Source: Castellaniella daejeonensis
GTDB taxonomy: Bacteria > Pseudomonadota > Gammaproteobacteria > Burkholderiales > Burkholderiaceae_B
Direction of reading: 5' to 3'
Assembly (NCBI RefSeq): GCF_039523555.1
Contig: NZ_BAAAFN010000011.1
Location: forward strand, 124,001-188,000
Length of the DNA: 64,000 nucleotides
The notes beneath the pieces were generated by a model, which was not told the origin of the DNA, searched no databases, and saw only the letters and a program-made list of their open reading frames with translations. Every line of letters begins with the position of its first letter. Position 1 is the stretch's first letter. Below are positions 1-8,387 of this stretch, one piece after another. The position numbers and the translations under genes are program-made.

Positions 1-273
1 GTCGGCTACATGACGCACAATTGCGACGCGACGACGATCTTCGACGCCCAGCACTGGGGGCTCGGCGCGGAGTTTCTGTCAGACGCCAGCGGCTCCCTCG
101 CCTACCGGAACGCGGCGGGCGAGGCGAGCGGCGAGGAGATTCACCGCGTGTTCTGCACCGTGTTCCACTCGAACTTCGCGGCGGTGGCGACGACGGCCTC
201 ATGGATCGAGGCCATCCGCGCAGGCCGGGCGCTGGAAAAGGGCAATATCTTCCTGTCGAGCCGCGTCCGCTGA
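1..273 (+). CDS. Isochorismatase-family cysteine hydrolase, C-terminal part (5' end outside window)
   Basis: The reading frame is open from base 1 and ends at a TGA at 271-273, so about 90 C-terminal residues are visible. The first residues read VGYMTHNCD. This matches the conserved G-x-M-T-H-x-C block of the isochorismatase-like hydrolase superfamily, and the Cys would be the nucleophile. A Thr-Thr pair, a DA and a G-x-E-F-L-S-D-A strand follow in the expected order. The substrate cannot be read from this fragment; members hydrolyse isochorismate, nicotinamide or other amides. The next gene is convergent. Confidence 0.75.
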   Translation, partial: VGYMTHNCDATTIFDAQHWGLGAEFLSDASGSLAYRNAAGEASGEEIHRVFCTVFHSNFAAVATTASWIEAIRAGRALEKGNIFLSSRVR

Positions 274-313
274 CCATCCTGGTTTGATGGTGTCAGACCT
301 GTGACGCGACGGC

Positions 314-329
314 CGCCCGTTTCCGGGCG
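314..329. terminator. Short GC hairpin between convergent genes
   Basis: A perfect 6-bp stem (CGCCCG / CGGGCG) with a TTTC loop lies between the converging isochorismatase-family gene and ogt. It has no T-tract on either strand, so it is at best a weak bidirectional terminator. Confidence 0.35.
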
Positions 330-337
330 ACCGGCGC

Positions 338-1018
338 TCAGCGGATGGTGAAACCCTCGATTGCCAGCAGACGGGCCTTGCGGTCGAGGCCGCCGCCGTA
401 GCCGTTCAAGGTGCCATTGCGGGCCAGGATGCGGTGGCAGGGGATGATGATGCTGATGGGGTTGCTGCCCACGGCCGAGCCGACAGCGCGGCCATGGCCG
501 GCCCCCAGGCCCGCGCGCGCGGCCAGTTCGCCATAGGACAGGGTCTCGCCGCAGGGCACTGTCAACAGGGCGCCCCACACCGTTTGCTGGAAAGCCGTGC
601 CCCGGGGCGCCAAGGGCACCTCGAAGACCTTGCGTTCGCCGCGCCAGTACTCATCCAGTTCGCGGCGGGCCTGCTCCAGCACCGCCAGAGCGCTGGCAGG
701 CGTGTCTTCACTGAGCGGATGCAGCGCTGCCGTTTCCGCCTGCAGCGCATCCCAGGACGGCCCGGCCGCCTCGTTGGCGTCCGGGAAAAGCGTTCCGCTG
801 CGGTCAGCCGCCTGTCCCCGCACAGCCCTGAACGTGCGGATCGCCCGCCCGCCCTGCAAGCCCGCTGTCGGATCGGACACTACCTTTGCGGCGGCCTGCA
901 CTCCGGGAACACGAGGCAAGTCCCGCTGGTCCGTGAAATAAAGGCCCAGCAGGCTGGTTTCGTCCGATTCCAGGAGGATCGGCCCCAGGGGAGACGGAAT
1001 CAGTGCATGAAACGGCAT
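338..1018 (-). CDS. ogt: Methylated-DNA--protein-cysteine methyltransferase (Ogt/MGMT)
   Basis: Suicide DNA-repair protein that moves the alkyl group from O6-alkylguanine (and O4-alkylthymine) to its own cysteine. The C-terminal domain is textbook: GxxGRAVGxAVGSNPIS, then the active-site IIPCHR, then NGTLNGYGGGLDRKARLLAIEG. At 226 aa it is longer than usual (about 160-180). The extra length is a low-complexity, Ala/Arg-rich insertion at about residues 38-95 in the N-terminal domain. The start lies 5 nt after the ppsA stop on the same strand, so it is probably read from the ppsA transcript. Confidence 0.93.
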   Translation of the reverse strand: MPFHALIPSPLGPILLESDETSLLGLYFTDQRDLPRVPGVQAAAKVVSDPTAGLQGGRAIRTFRAVRGQAADRSGTLFPDANEAAGPSWDALQAETAALHPLSEDTPASALAVLEQARRELDEYWRGERKVFEVPLAPRGTAFQQTVWGALLTVPCGETLSYGELAARAGLGAGHGRAVGSAVGSNPISIIIPCHRILARNGTLNGYGGGLDRKARLLAIEGFTIR

Positions 1019-1023
1019 GCCCG

Positions 1024-3402
1024 TCAGGCGGCGACCTTCGTGTCGGCCAGGCGCTGCCAGGTGTCGACCACCGTGTCCGGGTTCAGTGACATGGACAGGA
1101 TCCCCTCGTCACGCAGCCACTGGGCCAGGTCGGGATGGTCGCTGGGGCCCTGGCCGCAGATGCCGACGTACTTGCCGGCCTTCAGGCAGGCCTGGATGGC
1201 ACGGCGCAGCATGAACAGCACCGCCGGATCGCGCTCGTCGAAGTCGGCGGCAAGCAGTTCCATGCCCGAATCCCGGTCCAGCCCCAGGGTCAGCTGGGTC
1301 ATGTCGTTCGAGCCGATCGAAAACCCGTCGAAGAACTGCAGGAACTCGTCGGCCAGGATGGCGTTGGTCGGGACTTCGCACATCATGATCAGGCGCAGGC
1401 CATTCTCGCCGCGCTTCAGGCCGTGCGCGGCGAGCAGGTCGACCACGCGCTCCGCCTGGCTGAGCGTGCGCACGAACGGCACCATGATCTCGACGTTGGT
1501 CAGGCCCATTTCGTCGCGAACCTTCTTCAGGGCTTCGCATTCCATGCGGAAGCACTCGGCGAAATCCTCGGAGATATAGCGCGACGCACCGCGGAAGCCC
1601 AGCATCGGGTTTTCTTCCTCGGGTTCGTAGCGCGAGCCGCCCACCAGCTTGCGGTATTCATTGGATTTGAAGTCGGACAGGCGCACGATGACCGGCTTGG
1701 GATAGAAGGCCGCGCCGATGGTGGCCACGCCTTCGGCCAGCTTTTCCACGAAGAAGGCGCGCGGGCTGGCATAGCCCCGGGCGGCGGACTCGACGGCTTT
1801 CTTCAGGTCGCTGTCGACGTTCGGATAGTCCAGGATCGCCTTGGGGTGGACGTTGATGTTGTTGTTGATGATGAATTCCAGGCGCGCCAGGCCGACGCCG
1901 CCGTTGGGGATCTGGGAGAAGTCGAAGGCCAGCTGCGGGTTGCCGACGTTCATCATGACCTTCAGGCCGATGTCGGGCATTTCGCCCCAGCGGACTTCCT
2001 CGATCTCGGTCTCGATCAGGCCATCGTAGATGCGGCCTTCGTCGCCTTCCGCGCAGGACACGGTGACTTCGCGGCCGTTGGCCAGCACATCGGTGGCGTC
2101 GGCGCAGCCCACCACGGCCGGGATGCCCAGCTCGCGCGCGATGATGGCGGCGTGGCAGGTGCGCCCGCCTCGATTGGTGACAATGGCCGAGGCCAGCTTC
2201 ATGACCGGTTCCCAGTTGGGGTCGGTCATGTCGGTGACCAGGATGTCGCCGGGACGCACCTTGTCCATCTCGGAAGCGTCGGCAACGATGCGCACCGTGC
2301 CCGAGCCGATCTTCTGCCCGATGGCGCGGCCGGTGACCAGGACCTCGCCGGTCGCCTTCAGGCGGTAGCGTTCCTGGACGTCGTGGTGGCTCTGCTGCGA
2401 CTTCACGGTTTCAGGGCGTGCCTGCAGGATGTACAGTTTGCCGTCCACCCCGTCGCGGCCCCATTCGATGTCCATAGGACGCCCGTAGTGCGACTCGATG
2501 ATGGTGGCATAGCGGGCCAGCTCGATGATCTCTTCATCGGTCAGGGAATAGCGATTGCGTTCCGAGGCGGGCACTTCGACCGTGCGCACGGCATGGCCGG
2601 AGACACGCTGCTCGTCGAATTCCATCTTGATCAGCTTGGAGCCGATGCGACGGCTGATGATGGGGTAGTGGCCCGAAGCCAGCGTGGGCTTGAAGACGTA
2701 GAACTCGTCCGGGTTGACGGCGCCCTGGACGACAGTCTCGCCCAGGCCGTAGGACGAGGTGATGAACACCACGTCCTTGAAGCCGGACTCGGTATCCAGG
2801 GTGAACATCACGCCCGCGCTGCCCTTGTCCGAACGCACCATGCGCTGGATACCGGCCGACAGGGCGACTTCGGCATGCGCATAGCCCTTGTGCACGCGGT
2901 AGGAAATCGCCCGGTCGTTGTACAGCGAGGCGAACACGTGGCGGATCTTTTCCAGCACTTCATCGATGCCGACCACGTTCAGGTAGGTTTCCTGCTGGCC
3001 AGCGAAGGATGCGTCGGGCAGGTCTTCGGCGGTGGCCGACGAACGCACGGCGAAGGAGCCCTTGCCGTCGGCATCCAGCGCAGCGAAGGCGCTGCGGATG
3101 GCCTGCTCGAAATCGGCCGGGAACGGGGTGTCGATCACCCACTGGCGGATCTCGGCGCCGGCAGCGGCCAATTCGCGCACGTCGTCGGCGTTGAGTGCGT
3201 CCAGGCGGGCCTTGATGCGCGCATCCAGCCCCGTGGATTTCAGGAAATCACGGAAGGCTTCGGCGGTGGTCGCGAAGCCGCCCGGCACGCGAACCCCTGC
3301 GCCGGCCAGCTGGCTGATCATTTCCCCTAGAGAAGCGTTCTTGCCTCCTACCGAGTCCACATCCGTCATGCGGAGCTGCTCGAACGATACGACATACGAC
3401 AT
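1024..3402 (-). CDS. ppsA: Phosphoenolpyruvate synthase
   Basis: Converts pyruvate, ATP and water to PEP, AMP and phosphate for gluconeogenesis. The ATG at 3402 (MSYVVSFEQL) follows AAAGGTG and gives 792 aa, the E. coli length; an in-frame ATG 23 codons upstream is not needed. An N-terminal ATP-binding domain begins VGGKNASLGEM. The central swivelling domain has GGRTCHAAII with the phosphorylated His at about residue 417. The C-terminal PEP/pyruvate barrel holds GICGQGPSDHPD. It is divergent from ppsR, which encodes its regulatory kinase/phosphorylase, as in many proteobacteria. ogt follows 5 nt downstream. Confidence 0.97.
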   Translation of the reverse strand: MSYVVSFEQLRMTDVDSVGGKNASLGEMISQLAGAGVRVPGGFATTAEAFRDFLKSTGLDARIKARLDALNADDVRELAAAGAEIRQWVIDTPFPADFEQAIRSAFAALDADGKGSFAVRSSATAEDLPDASFAGQQETYLNVVGIDEVLEKIRHVFASLYNDRAISYRVHKGYAHAEVALSAGIQRMVRSDKGSAGVMFTLDTESGFKDVVFITSSYGLGETVVQGAVNPDEFYVFKPTLASGHYPIISRRIGSKLIKMEFDEQRVSGHAVRTVEVPASERNRYSLTDEEIIELARYATIIESHYGRPMDIEWGRDGVDGKLYILQARPETVKSQQSHHDVQERYRLKATGEVLVTGRAIGQKIGSGTVRIVADASEMDKVRPGDILVTDMTDPNWEPVMKLASAIVTNRGGRTCHAAIIARELGIPAVVGCADATDVLANGREVTVSCAEGDEGRIYDGLIETEIEEVRWGEMPDIGLKVMMNVGNPQLAFDFSQIPNGGVGLARLEFIINNNINVHPKAILDYPNVDSDLKKAVESAARGYASPRAFFVEKLAEGVATIGAAFYPKPVIVRLSDFKSNEYRKLVGGSRYEPEEENPMLGFRGASRYISEDFAECFRMECEALKKVRDEMGLTNVEIMVPFVRTLSQAERVVDLLAAHGLKRGENGLRLIMMCEVPTNAILADEFLQFFDGFSIGSNDMTQLTLGLDRDSGMELLAADFDERDPAVLFMLRRAIQACLKAGKYVGICGQGPSDHPDLAQWLRDEGILSMSLNPDTVVDTWQRLADTKVAA

Positions 3403-3578
3403 GGTGTCACCTTTAAGATAGAGAAAGCATGTTTGCCCGGCGTACGCAGCATGCGGGGGGGGTGCCCGCAAGCGCTGCGCGATGGCGTGCGCCCGGCAAA
3501 CCAGCCTTGCTCCGGATTCGGGTGACTGGTAACCTTCGCGGATTGTACCGTTTCTGACGCTTGGTGGTTCAACAAACC

Positions 3579-4412
3579 ATGACCGACTCCCCCATCGAAC
3601 GCCCGGTGTTCATTGTCTCCGACAGCACCGGGATCACCGCCGAGACTTTCAGCCATGCGGTGCTTTCCCAATTCGAGGAAGTCGCGTTCCAGTCGGTGCG
3701 TCTGCCCTTCATCGACTCGGTGGAAAAAGCCGACGCCGCCGCGCGGCGCATCACCCTGCAGGCCGACCGCGGCGGCCCGCCGCCGCTGGTGTTCAGCACC
3801 CTGGTGGATTCGGAAATCGCCGATCGCATCCGGACCGCCCCTTGCGTCTTCCTGGACCTGTTCGGCTCCTTCGTCCATCATCTCGAAGGCGTTCTCGGCG
3901 TGAAGGCCAGCCGCTCGGTGGGCCGTTCGCACACCAATGGCCTGAGCAAGCAATACAACAACCGCATCGAAGCCATCAATTTCAGCCTGGCCCACGACGA
4001 CGGCCAGTACGTCCAGGGGCTGGAGCAGGCCGACGTGATTCTCGTGGGTGTCTCGCGCTGCGGCAAGACGCCCACCAGTCTCTACCTGGCGATGCAATAC
4101 GCAGTCAAGGCCGCCAACTACCCGCTGATCCCCGAGGATTTCGACCGGGGCGCCCTGCCCGCCACCCTGCTGCCCTACCGGCGCAAGCTGTTCGGCCTGT
4201 CGATCCAGCCCGAGCGGCTGGCCGAAGTCCGCAACGAGCGCCGGCCCAACAGCATCTATGCCTCGCTCAAGCAATGCCGCCAGGAAGTGGCCGACGCCGA
4301 ACGTCTGATGCGCATGGAAAACATCCCCTGGCTCTCCACCACCACCCGCTCGATCGAGGAAATCTCCACGAAGATCCTCGACGAGGTCGGCCTGGACCGG
4401 ACGAGCTACTGA
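3579..4412 (+). CDS. ppsR: PEP synthase regulatory protein (pyruvate, water dikinase regulatory kinase/phosphorylase)
   Basis: Bifunctional DUF299 protein that inactivates PpsA by ADP-dependent phosphorylation and reactivates it by Pi-dependent dephosphorylation. The ATG at 3579 gives MTDSPIERPVFIVSDSTGIT, the usual family N-terminus, and a 277-aa protein. A TTG six codons upstream (3561) is possible but adds only non-conserved residues. The P-loop GVSRCGKT is at about residues 157-164, followed by the family motif TPTSLYLA. It is transcribed away from ppsA and overlaps the convergent methyltransferase gene by 7 nt. Confidence 0.95.
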   Translation: MTDSPIERPVFIVSDSTGITAETFSHAVLSQFEEVAFQSVRLPFIDSVEKADAAARRITLQADRGGPPPLVFSTLVDSEIADRIRTAPCVFLDLFGSFVHHLEGVLGVKASRSVGRSHTNGLSKQYNNRIEAINFSLAHDDGQYVQGLEQADVILVGVSRCGKTPTSLYLAMQYAVKAANYPLIPEDFDRGALPATLLPYRRKLFGLSIQPERLAEVRNERRPNSIYASLKQCRQEVADAERLMRMENIPWLSTTTRSIEEISTKILDEVGLDRTSY

Positions 4413-5242
4413 GCCTTTTCCCGCCGCGCCGAACGCACCTTGACGGCGGCCACCAGTTGCTGGCGCCGTTGCTCGAACAGGCAGATGGCCGCGGCGGCGG
4501 CTACGTTCAGGGATTCGACCGCTGCCGACTGCGGAATATGGACCCGCCAATCGGCCCGGGCCAGGAGTTCGTCCGATACGCCCTGCCCTTCGTTGCCGAA
4601 CAGCCAGACGCAGGGCTGCCGCAGATCCTTCAGATACAGCAGTTCGGCTTTCTCGAGCGTTGTGGCGGCCAGCGGGACATCCAGACGGTGGGCCAGGGCC
4701 GCCAGGTCGGCGTGTTCATGGATGTCCAGCGCAAAATGCGCCCCCTGGCCGCTGCGCAGGACCTTGGGCGACCAGGCCGAGGCGCAGCCATCCGACAGAT
4801 AGGCTTGCCGCAGGCCCGCTGCCGCTGCCGTGCGCAGCAACGTGCCCAGGTTGCCCGGGTCCTGGACCCGGTCCAGCCACAGGCTGCCGCCCGTGATGTG
4901 GGACGGCAGCGCCGGCACGGGAGGTTCCACGATGAAGAACACGGCCGGACCGTGCTCGACCTGGGACAGGACGGAGGCCAGGTTGTTCTGCAGCACGATG
5001 CGGCGGCCCTGGGCGCACGCCTGCCAGAGCGGTCCGATCCAGTCCAGCGACAAAGCGGATTCACCCACCACCAGTACCAGTGGTGGTCCTTTGTGCTCCA
5101 GCCAGGCGCGGCACAGGTGCTCGCCTTCGAGGATGATGCGGGTATCGCGCCGACCCGGCCTGCCCTGTGCCAGCCGCAGCCAGGCACGGTAGTCGGGATT
5201 GTCGCGCGAAGCGATGTGGCGCACGGGAACGGATGCGGTCAT
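4406..5242 (-). CDS. SPOUT-family (TrmH/SpoU) RNA 2'-O-ribose methyltransferase
   Basis: 278 aa. An N-terminal substrate-binding domain (IILEGEHLCRAWLEH) precedes a C-terminal SPOUT knot with its three motifs: WLDRVQDPGNLGTLLRTAAA, VWLFGNEGQGVS and VHIPQSAAVESLNVAAAAAI. These bind S-adenosylmethionine in the trefoil fold. The layout resembles RlmB and TsnR-like rRNA methyltransferases, but the target nucleotide cannot be read from sequence. Its ATG overlaps the rnhB stop (ATGA), so it is translationally coupled as the last gene of the envelope/translation supercluster. Confidence 0.9.
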   Translation of the reverse strand: MTASVPVRHIASRDNPDYRAWLRLAQGRPGRRDTRIILEGEHLCRAWLEHKGPPLVLVVGESALSLDWIGPLWQACAQGRRIVLQNNLASVLSQVEHGPAVFFIVEPPVPALPSHITGGSLWLDRVQDPGNLGTLLRTAAAAGLRQAYLSDGCASAWSPKVLRSGQGAHFALDIHEHADLAALAHRLDVPLAATTLEKAELLYLKDLRQPCVWLFGNEGQGVSDELLARADWRVHIPQSAAVESLNVAAAAAICLFEQRRQQLVAAVKVRSARREKAQ

Positions 5243-5934
5243 GCGGGATCCTTGCGCTGGGTTTCCGGTGCACCGGCGGCAGGAGCCGCCCCGCGCCCGG
5301 GGTCATCCAGCAGACGGCGGACAGGCGCGAAGCCGCGCCGGTGCTCGGGGCACGGCCCGAATTCGGCCAGACGGGCCATATGCAGCGCGGTGCCGTATCC
5401 CTTGTGGCGATCGAAGGCGTATTGCGGGTAGCGTGCGTGCAAGTCCTGGCAGCAGGCGTCGCGCGCGGTCTTGGCCAGGATGGAAGCGGCGGAAATCGCC
5501 GGCTCCAGGGCATCGCCTCCCACGAGTGCCCGGGCGCTGCATGGCAGCCCCTTGGGCAGGCGGTTGCCATCCACCAGGATCAGCGCCGGCGCCGTCGGCA
5601 GCGCCAGGCAGGCCCGCCGCATGGCCAGCATCGTTGCCTGCAGGATGTTCAGGCGTTCGATTTCTTCGACGCTGGCATGGGCGACCCCCCAGGCCAGCGC
5701 CCGTTCCCGGATCTGGCCGGCGAGAAATTCCCGGCGTTCGGGAGTGAGTTTCTTGGAATCGTTCAGGCCCTCGATGGGCCGATCCGGGTCCAGGATGACG
5801 GCGGCGGCATAGACCGGCCCGGCCAGCGGCCCCCTGCCCGCTTCGTCCACGCCGGCGGTCAGTGTCCGGCCGGAAGCCGCGGCATCCGCATCGCTGCAAG
5901 CCGGCGTATTGAACAGATCAGGCTGCGCCACCAT
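5239..5934 (-). CDS. rnhB: Ribonuclease HII
   Basis: Cleaves RNA in RNA-DNA hybrids and removes misincorporated ribonucleotides. Catalytic acidic residues lie in GVDEAGRGPLAGPV, in the DGN of LILVDGNRLPKG, and in the D of ISAASILAKTARD; NDSKKL supplies the substrate-binding loop. I chose the ATG at 5934 (MVAQPDLFN); the ATG at 5943 would add three residues and is nearly as good. Either start overlaps the end of lpxB by 17-26 nt. About 230 aa, with a Pro/Ala-rich C-terminal tail. The lpxB-rnhB neighbourhood is standard in proteobacteria. Confidence 0.95.
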   Translation of the reverse strand: MVAQPDLFNTPACSDADAAASGRTLTAGVDEAGRGPLAGPVYAAAVILDPDRPIEGLNDSKKLTPERREFLAGQIRERALAWGVAHASVEEIERLNILQATMLAMRRACLALPTAPALILVDGNRLPKGLPCSARALVGGDALEPAISAASILAKTARDACCQDLHARYPQYAFDRHKGYGTALHMARLAEFGPCPEHRRGFAPVRRLLDDPGRGAAPAAGAPETQRKDPA

Positions 5935-7141
5935 GGCTGACATCCAGTATGGCCTGCGCCGCCAGGCCGGGCGTGTCGCGGCTGAGGGTTTCATGCAGCG
6001 CCGTGAAGCGCCGGGTGATGCGTTCGGCCAGCGCGGCATCGGTCAGTGCAGCCCAGGTGTGTTCGGCCAGGGCCTGCGGCGTGGCGGCTTCCTGCAGCAG
6101 TTCGGGCACGACGAATTCACGTTCGAGAATGTTCGGCAGGCCGACCCAGGGCAGGCTCGGCGCATCCTGGCCGGATTTCCAGGCCATGATGCGGCGCATC
6201 CAGGGCGTGATGACGTAGGAGATCACCAGTGGCCGCTTGAAGAGCGCCGCCTCCAAAGTGGCCGTGCCGCTGGCTACCAGCACGGCATCGGCCGCCTCCA
6301 TGACATGCCAGGCAACGGGCCACTCGGCCGTGTCCAGCCCGTCGGCGCGCGTCGCCATGCCTTGCCCCGCCTCGGGCAGTGCCGCCAGGACCCGGCAGCC
6401 GGGCACGGGATGCTGCGCCAGAATGGCCTCGAACTGCGCGCGGCGCTGCGGATTGACCACCGGAACGACGATCTGCAGGTCGGGATCCTGGCGCACCAGG
6501 ATCTGTGCGGCCTGCAGGAAGCGAGGCGCAAGCAGGCGGATTTCCGATTCCCGGCTGCCCGGCATCAAGGCCAGCACCCGGCTGCCGGGTTCCAGGCCCA
6601 GGCGCGCCCTGGCGGCCGCCCGGTCGGGTTGCGCGGGAATCAGCTCGGCCAGGGGGTGGCCCACGTAGGTCACCGGCACGCCCTGCTCGCGGTACAACTC
6701 GACCTCGAAGGGAAACAGCACCAGCATGTGCGACACCGCGCGGCGGATCTGGTGGATGCGCTCGAAGCGCCAGGCCCAGATGGACGGGCCGACGAAATGC
6801 ACGGTGGGGATGCCCGCGGCGCGGAGTTTTTCTTCCAGGCGCAGGTTGAAGTCGGGCGCATCGACCCCCACGAACACATCCGGCCGCCACTCGAGGGTGC
6901 GCCGGCGTGTGTCGCGCCAGGTGCGGATCAGGCGCGGCGCCTGGCGCAGCGCATCGACATAGCCGAACACGGACAATGCGTCCATGGGGTGCCAGGCCTT
7001 GAAACCCGCCCGCGCCATGGCCGGGCCGCCGATGCCCATGGCTTCGGTTTCCGGGTCGCGCGCCTGCAGGCCGCGCAACATGCGCGCCGCCAGCAAGTCG
7101 CCGGAGGGCTCACCGGCCACGATGGCGGCGGCAAAGGTCAT
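5918..7141 (-). CDS. lpxB: Lipid-A-disaccharide synthase
   Basis: Joins UDP-2,3-diacylglucosamine and lipid X to form the beta-1,6 disaccharide of lipid A at the inner face of the cytoplasmic membrane. The ATG at 7141 opens MTFAAAIVAGEPSGDLLAAR, the GEXSGD motif typical of LpxB, and shares ATGA with the lpxA stop. 407 aa; the upstream open frame is only the shadow of lpxA. FVGPSIWAW, PFEVELY, YVGHPLAE and MPGSRESEI are conserved donor- and acceptor-site blocks. It follows fabZ-lpxA in the conserved lipid A cluster. Confidence 0.97.
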   Translation of the reverse strand: MTFAAAIVAGEPSGDLLAARMLRGLQARDPETEAMGIGGPAMARAGFKAWHPMDALSVFGYVDALRQAPRLIRTWRDTRRRTLEWRPDVFVGVDAPDFNLRLEEKLRAAGIPTVHFVGPSIWAWRFERIHQIRRAVSHMLVLFPFEVELYREQGVPVTYVGHPLAELIPAQPDRAAARARLGLEPGSRVLALMPGSRESEIRLLAPRFLQAAQILVRQDPDLQIVVPVVNPQRRAQFEAILAQHPVPGCRVLAALPEAGQGMATRADGLDTAEWPVAWHVMEAADAVLVASGTATLEAALFKRPLVISYVITPWMRRIMAWKSGQDAPSLPWVGLPNILEREFVVPELLQEAATPQALAEHTWAALTDAALAERITRRFTALHETLSRDTPGLAAQAILDVSHGGAA

Positions 7142-7935
7142 GGCCGGGCGATACCTCGGCTGGAGGCACGCAGGAAATCGATCAGGGTCTGGACGGCGGG
7201 GGCTTCGGCGGGGCGCTCGGCCTGGAGGCCTTCCAGGGCCTCGATGGCCTGTTCCACGTTCAGCTGACGCCGGTAGAGGATCTTGTAGGCATCCTTGAGC
7301 GCCTGGATGTCGGCCGGGGTGAAGCCTCGCCGGCCCAGGCCCTCGGCGTTGATGCCGACCGGACGGAACGAATCGCCGGCGCCGATCATGTAGGGAGGCA
7401 CATCCTGGCGCACCGAGCTGGTGCCGCCGATCATCGCGTGCGCGCCGATGCGCACGAACTGGTGCACCGCCGACAGGCCGCCCAGGATGGCCCAATCGCC
7501 GATATGGATGTGGCCGCCCAGCTGGACGCTGTTGGAAATGACGATGTGGTTGCCCAGCTGGCAATCATGGGCGATGTGGACGTAGGCCATGATCCAGTTG
7601 TCGTCGCCCAGCCGGGTGGTGCCCGCGTCCTGGACCGTGCCGGTGTTCACGGTCACGAACTCGCGGAATGTATTGCCTGCGCCGATTTCCAGCGCAGTGG
7701 GTTCGCCCGCGTACTTCTTGTCCTGGGGAATGCCGCCGATGGAGCAGTAGCGGTAGAAATGGTTGTCCGGACCGATGACGGTGTGCCCGTCGATCGAGCA
7801 GTGGGGGCCGATGCGGGTGCGCGCGCCAACGCGAACATGTTCTCCGACGATGCTGTAGGGGCCGACGACGACGTCTTCGCCCAGCTCTGCACCCGGCGCA
7901 ACGAGGGCCGTGGGATGGATCTGTGCCGCTCCCAT
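7138..7935 (-). CDS. lpxA: UDP-N-acetylglucosamine O-acyltransferase
   Basis: First committed step of lipid A synthesis: transfers a 3-hydroxyacyl chain from ACP to UDP-GlcNAc. The left-handed beta-helix shows as hexapeptide repeats through residues 1-190, with the catalytic His in YVHIAHDCQLGNH. A C-terminal helical domain (ADIQALKDAYKILYR) follows. Two adjacent ATGs (7938, 7935) are possible. 7935 sits 4 nt after a GGAGG and gives MGAAQIHPTALV at 265 aa, close to the E. coli length. It overlaps fabZ by 1 nt and lpxB by 4 nt. Confidence 0.97.
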   Translation of the reverse strand: MGAAQIHPTALVAPGAELGEDVVVGPYSIVGEHVRVGARTRIGPHCSIDGHTVIGPDNHFYRYCSIGGIPQDKKYAGEPTALEIGAGNTFREFVTVNTGTVQDAGTTRLGDDNWIMAYVHIAHDCQLGNHIVISNSVQLGGHIHIGDWAILGGLSAVHQFVRIGAHAMIGGTSSVRQDVPPYMIGAGDSFRPVGINAEGLGRRGFTPADIQALKDAYKILYRRQLNVEQAIEALEGLQAERPAEAPAVQTLIDFLRASSRGIARP

Positions 7936-8387
7936 CATTCCTCCAGGATACGCACCGCGCACATGATCTTGGCTTCGGCGGCGATCTGGTCGCCGACCTT
8001 GGCCACGGCGGTGTACTTGCAGATCGAGCGGCTGAGCTTGTCGGCCGAGACTTCCATGCGCAACTGGTCGCCAGGCACCACCGGCCGGCGGAAGCGGGCG
8101 CCGTCCACGCCGACCAGATAGTAGGCGATCTTGGTACTGGCCAGGTTCGGTGCGCCGGCATCGGCAAAGGAGAACAAGGCCGCGGCCTGAGCCAGCGCTT
8201 CGATGATGAGGACGCCGGGCATCACCGGATGGTGGGCGAAGTGCCCCTGGAAGAAGGGCTCGTTGTAGGTGACATTCTTGATGGCGACGATGCTCTTGCC
8301 CGGGTCCATTTCCAGGACGCGGTCCACGAGCAGCATCGGCTGCCGATGCGGCAACCGTTCCATGATGTCTTTGATATCGAGTTCCAT
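7935..8387 (-). CDS. fabZ: 3-hydroxyacyl-ACP dehydratase FabZ
   Basis: Dehydrates beta-hydroxyacyl-ACP in type II fatty acid synthesis and competes with LpxA for 3-hydroxyacyl-ACP. 150 aa hot-dog fold. The catalytic His is in FFQGHFAHHPVMPGVLI and the catalytic Glu in IIEALAQ. PHRQPMLLVDRV is the usual N-terminal signature. Start and stop overlap lpxD (TAATG) and lpxA, so the lpxD-fabZ-lpxA-lpxB genes are translationally coupled. Confidence 0.97.
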   Translation of the reverse strand: MELDIKDIMERLPHRQPMLLVDRVLEMDPGKSIVAIKNVTYNEPFFQGHFAHHPVMPGVLIIEALAQAAALFSFADAGAPNLASTKIAYYLVGVDGARFRRPVVPGDQLRMEVSADKLSRSICKYTAVAKVGDQIAAEAKIMCAVRILEE

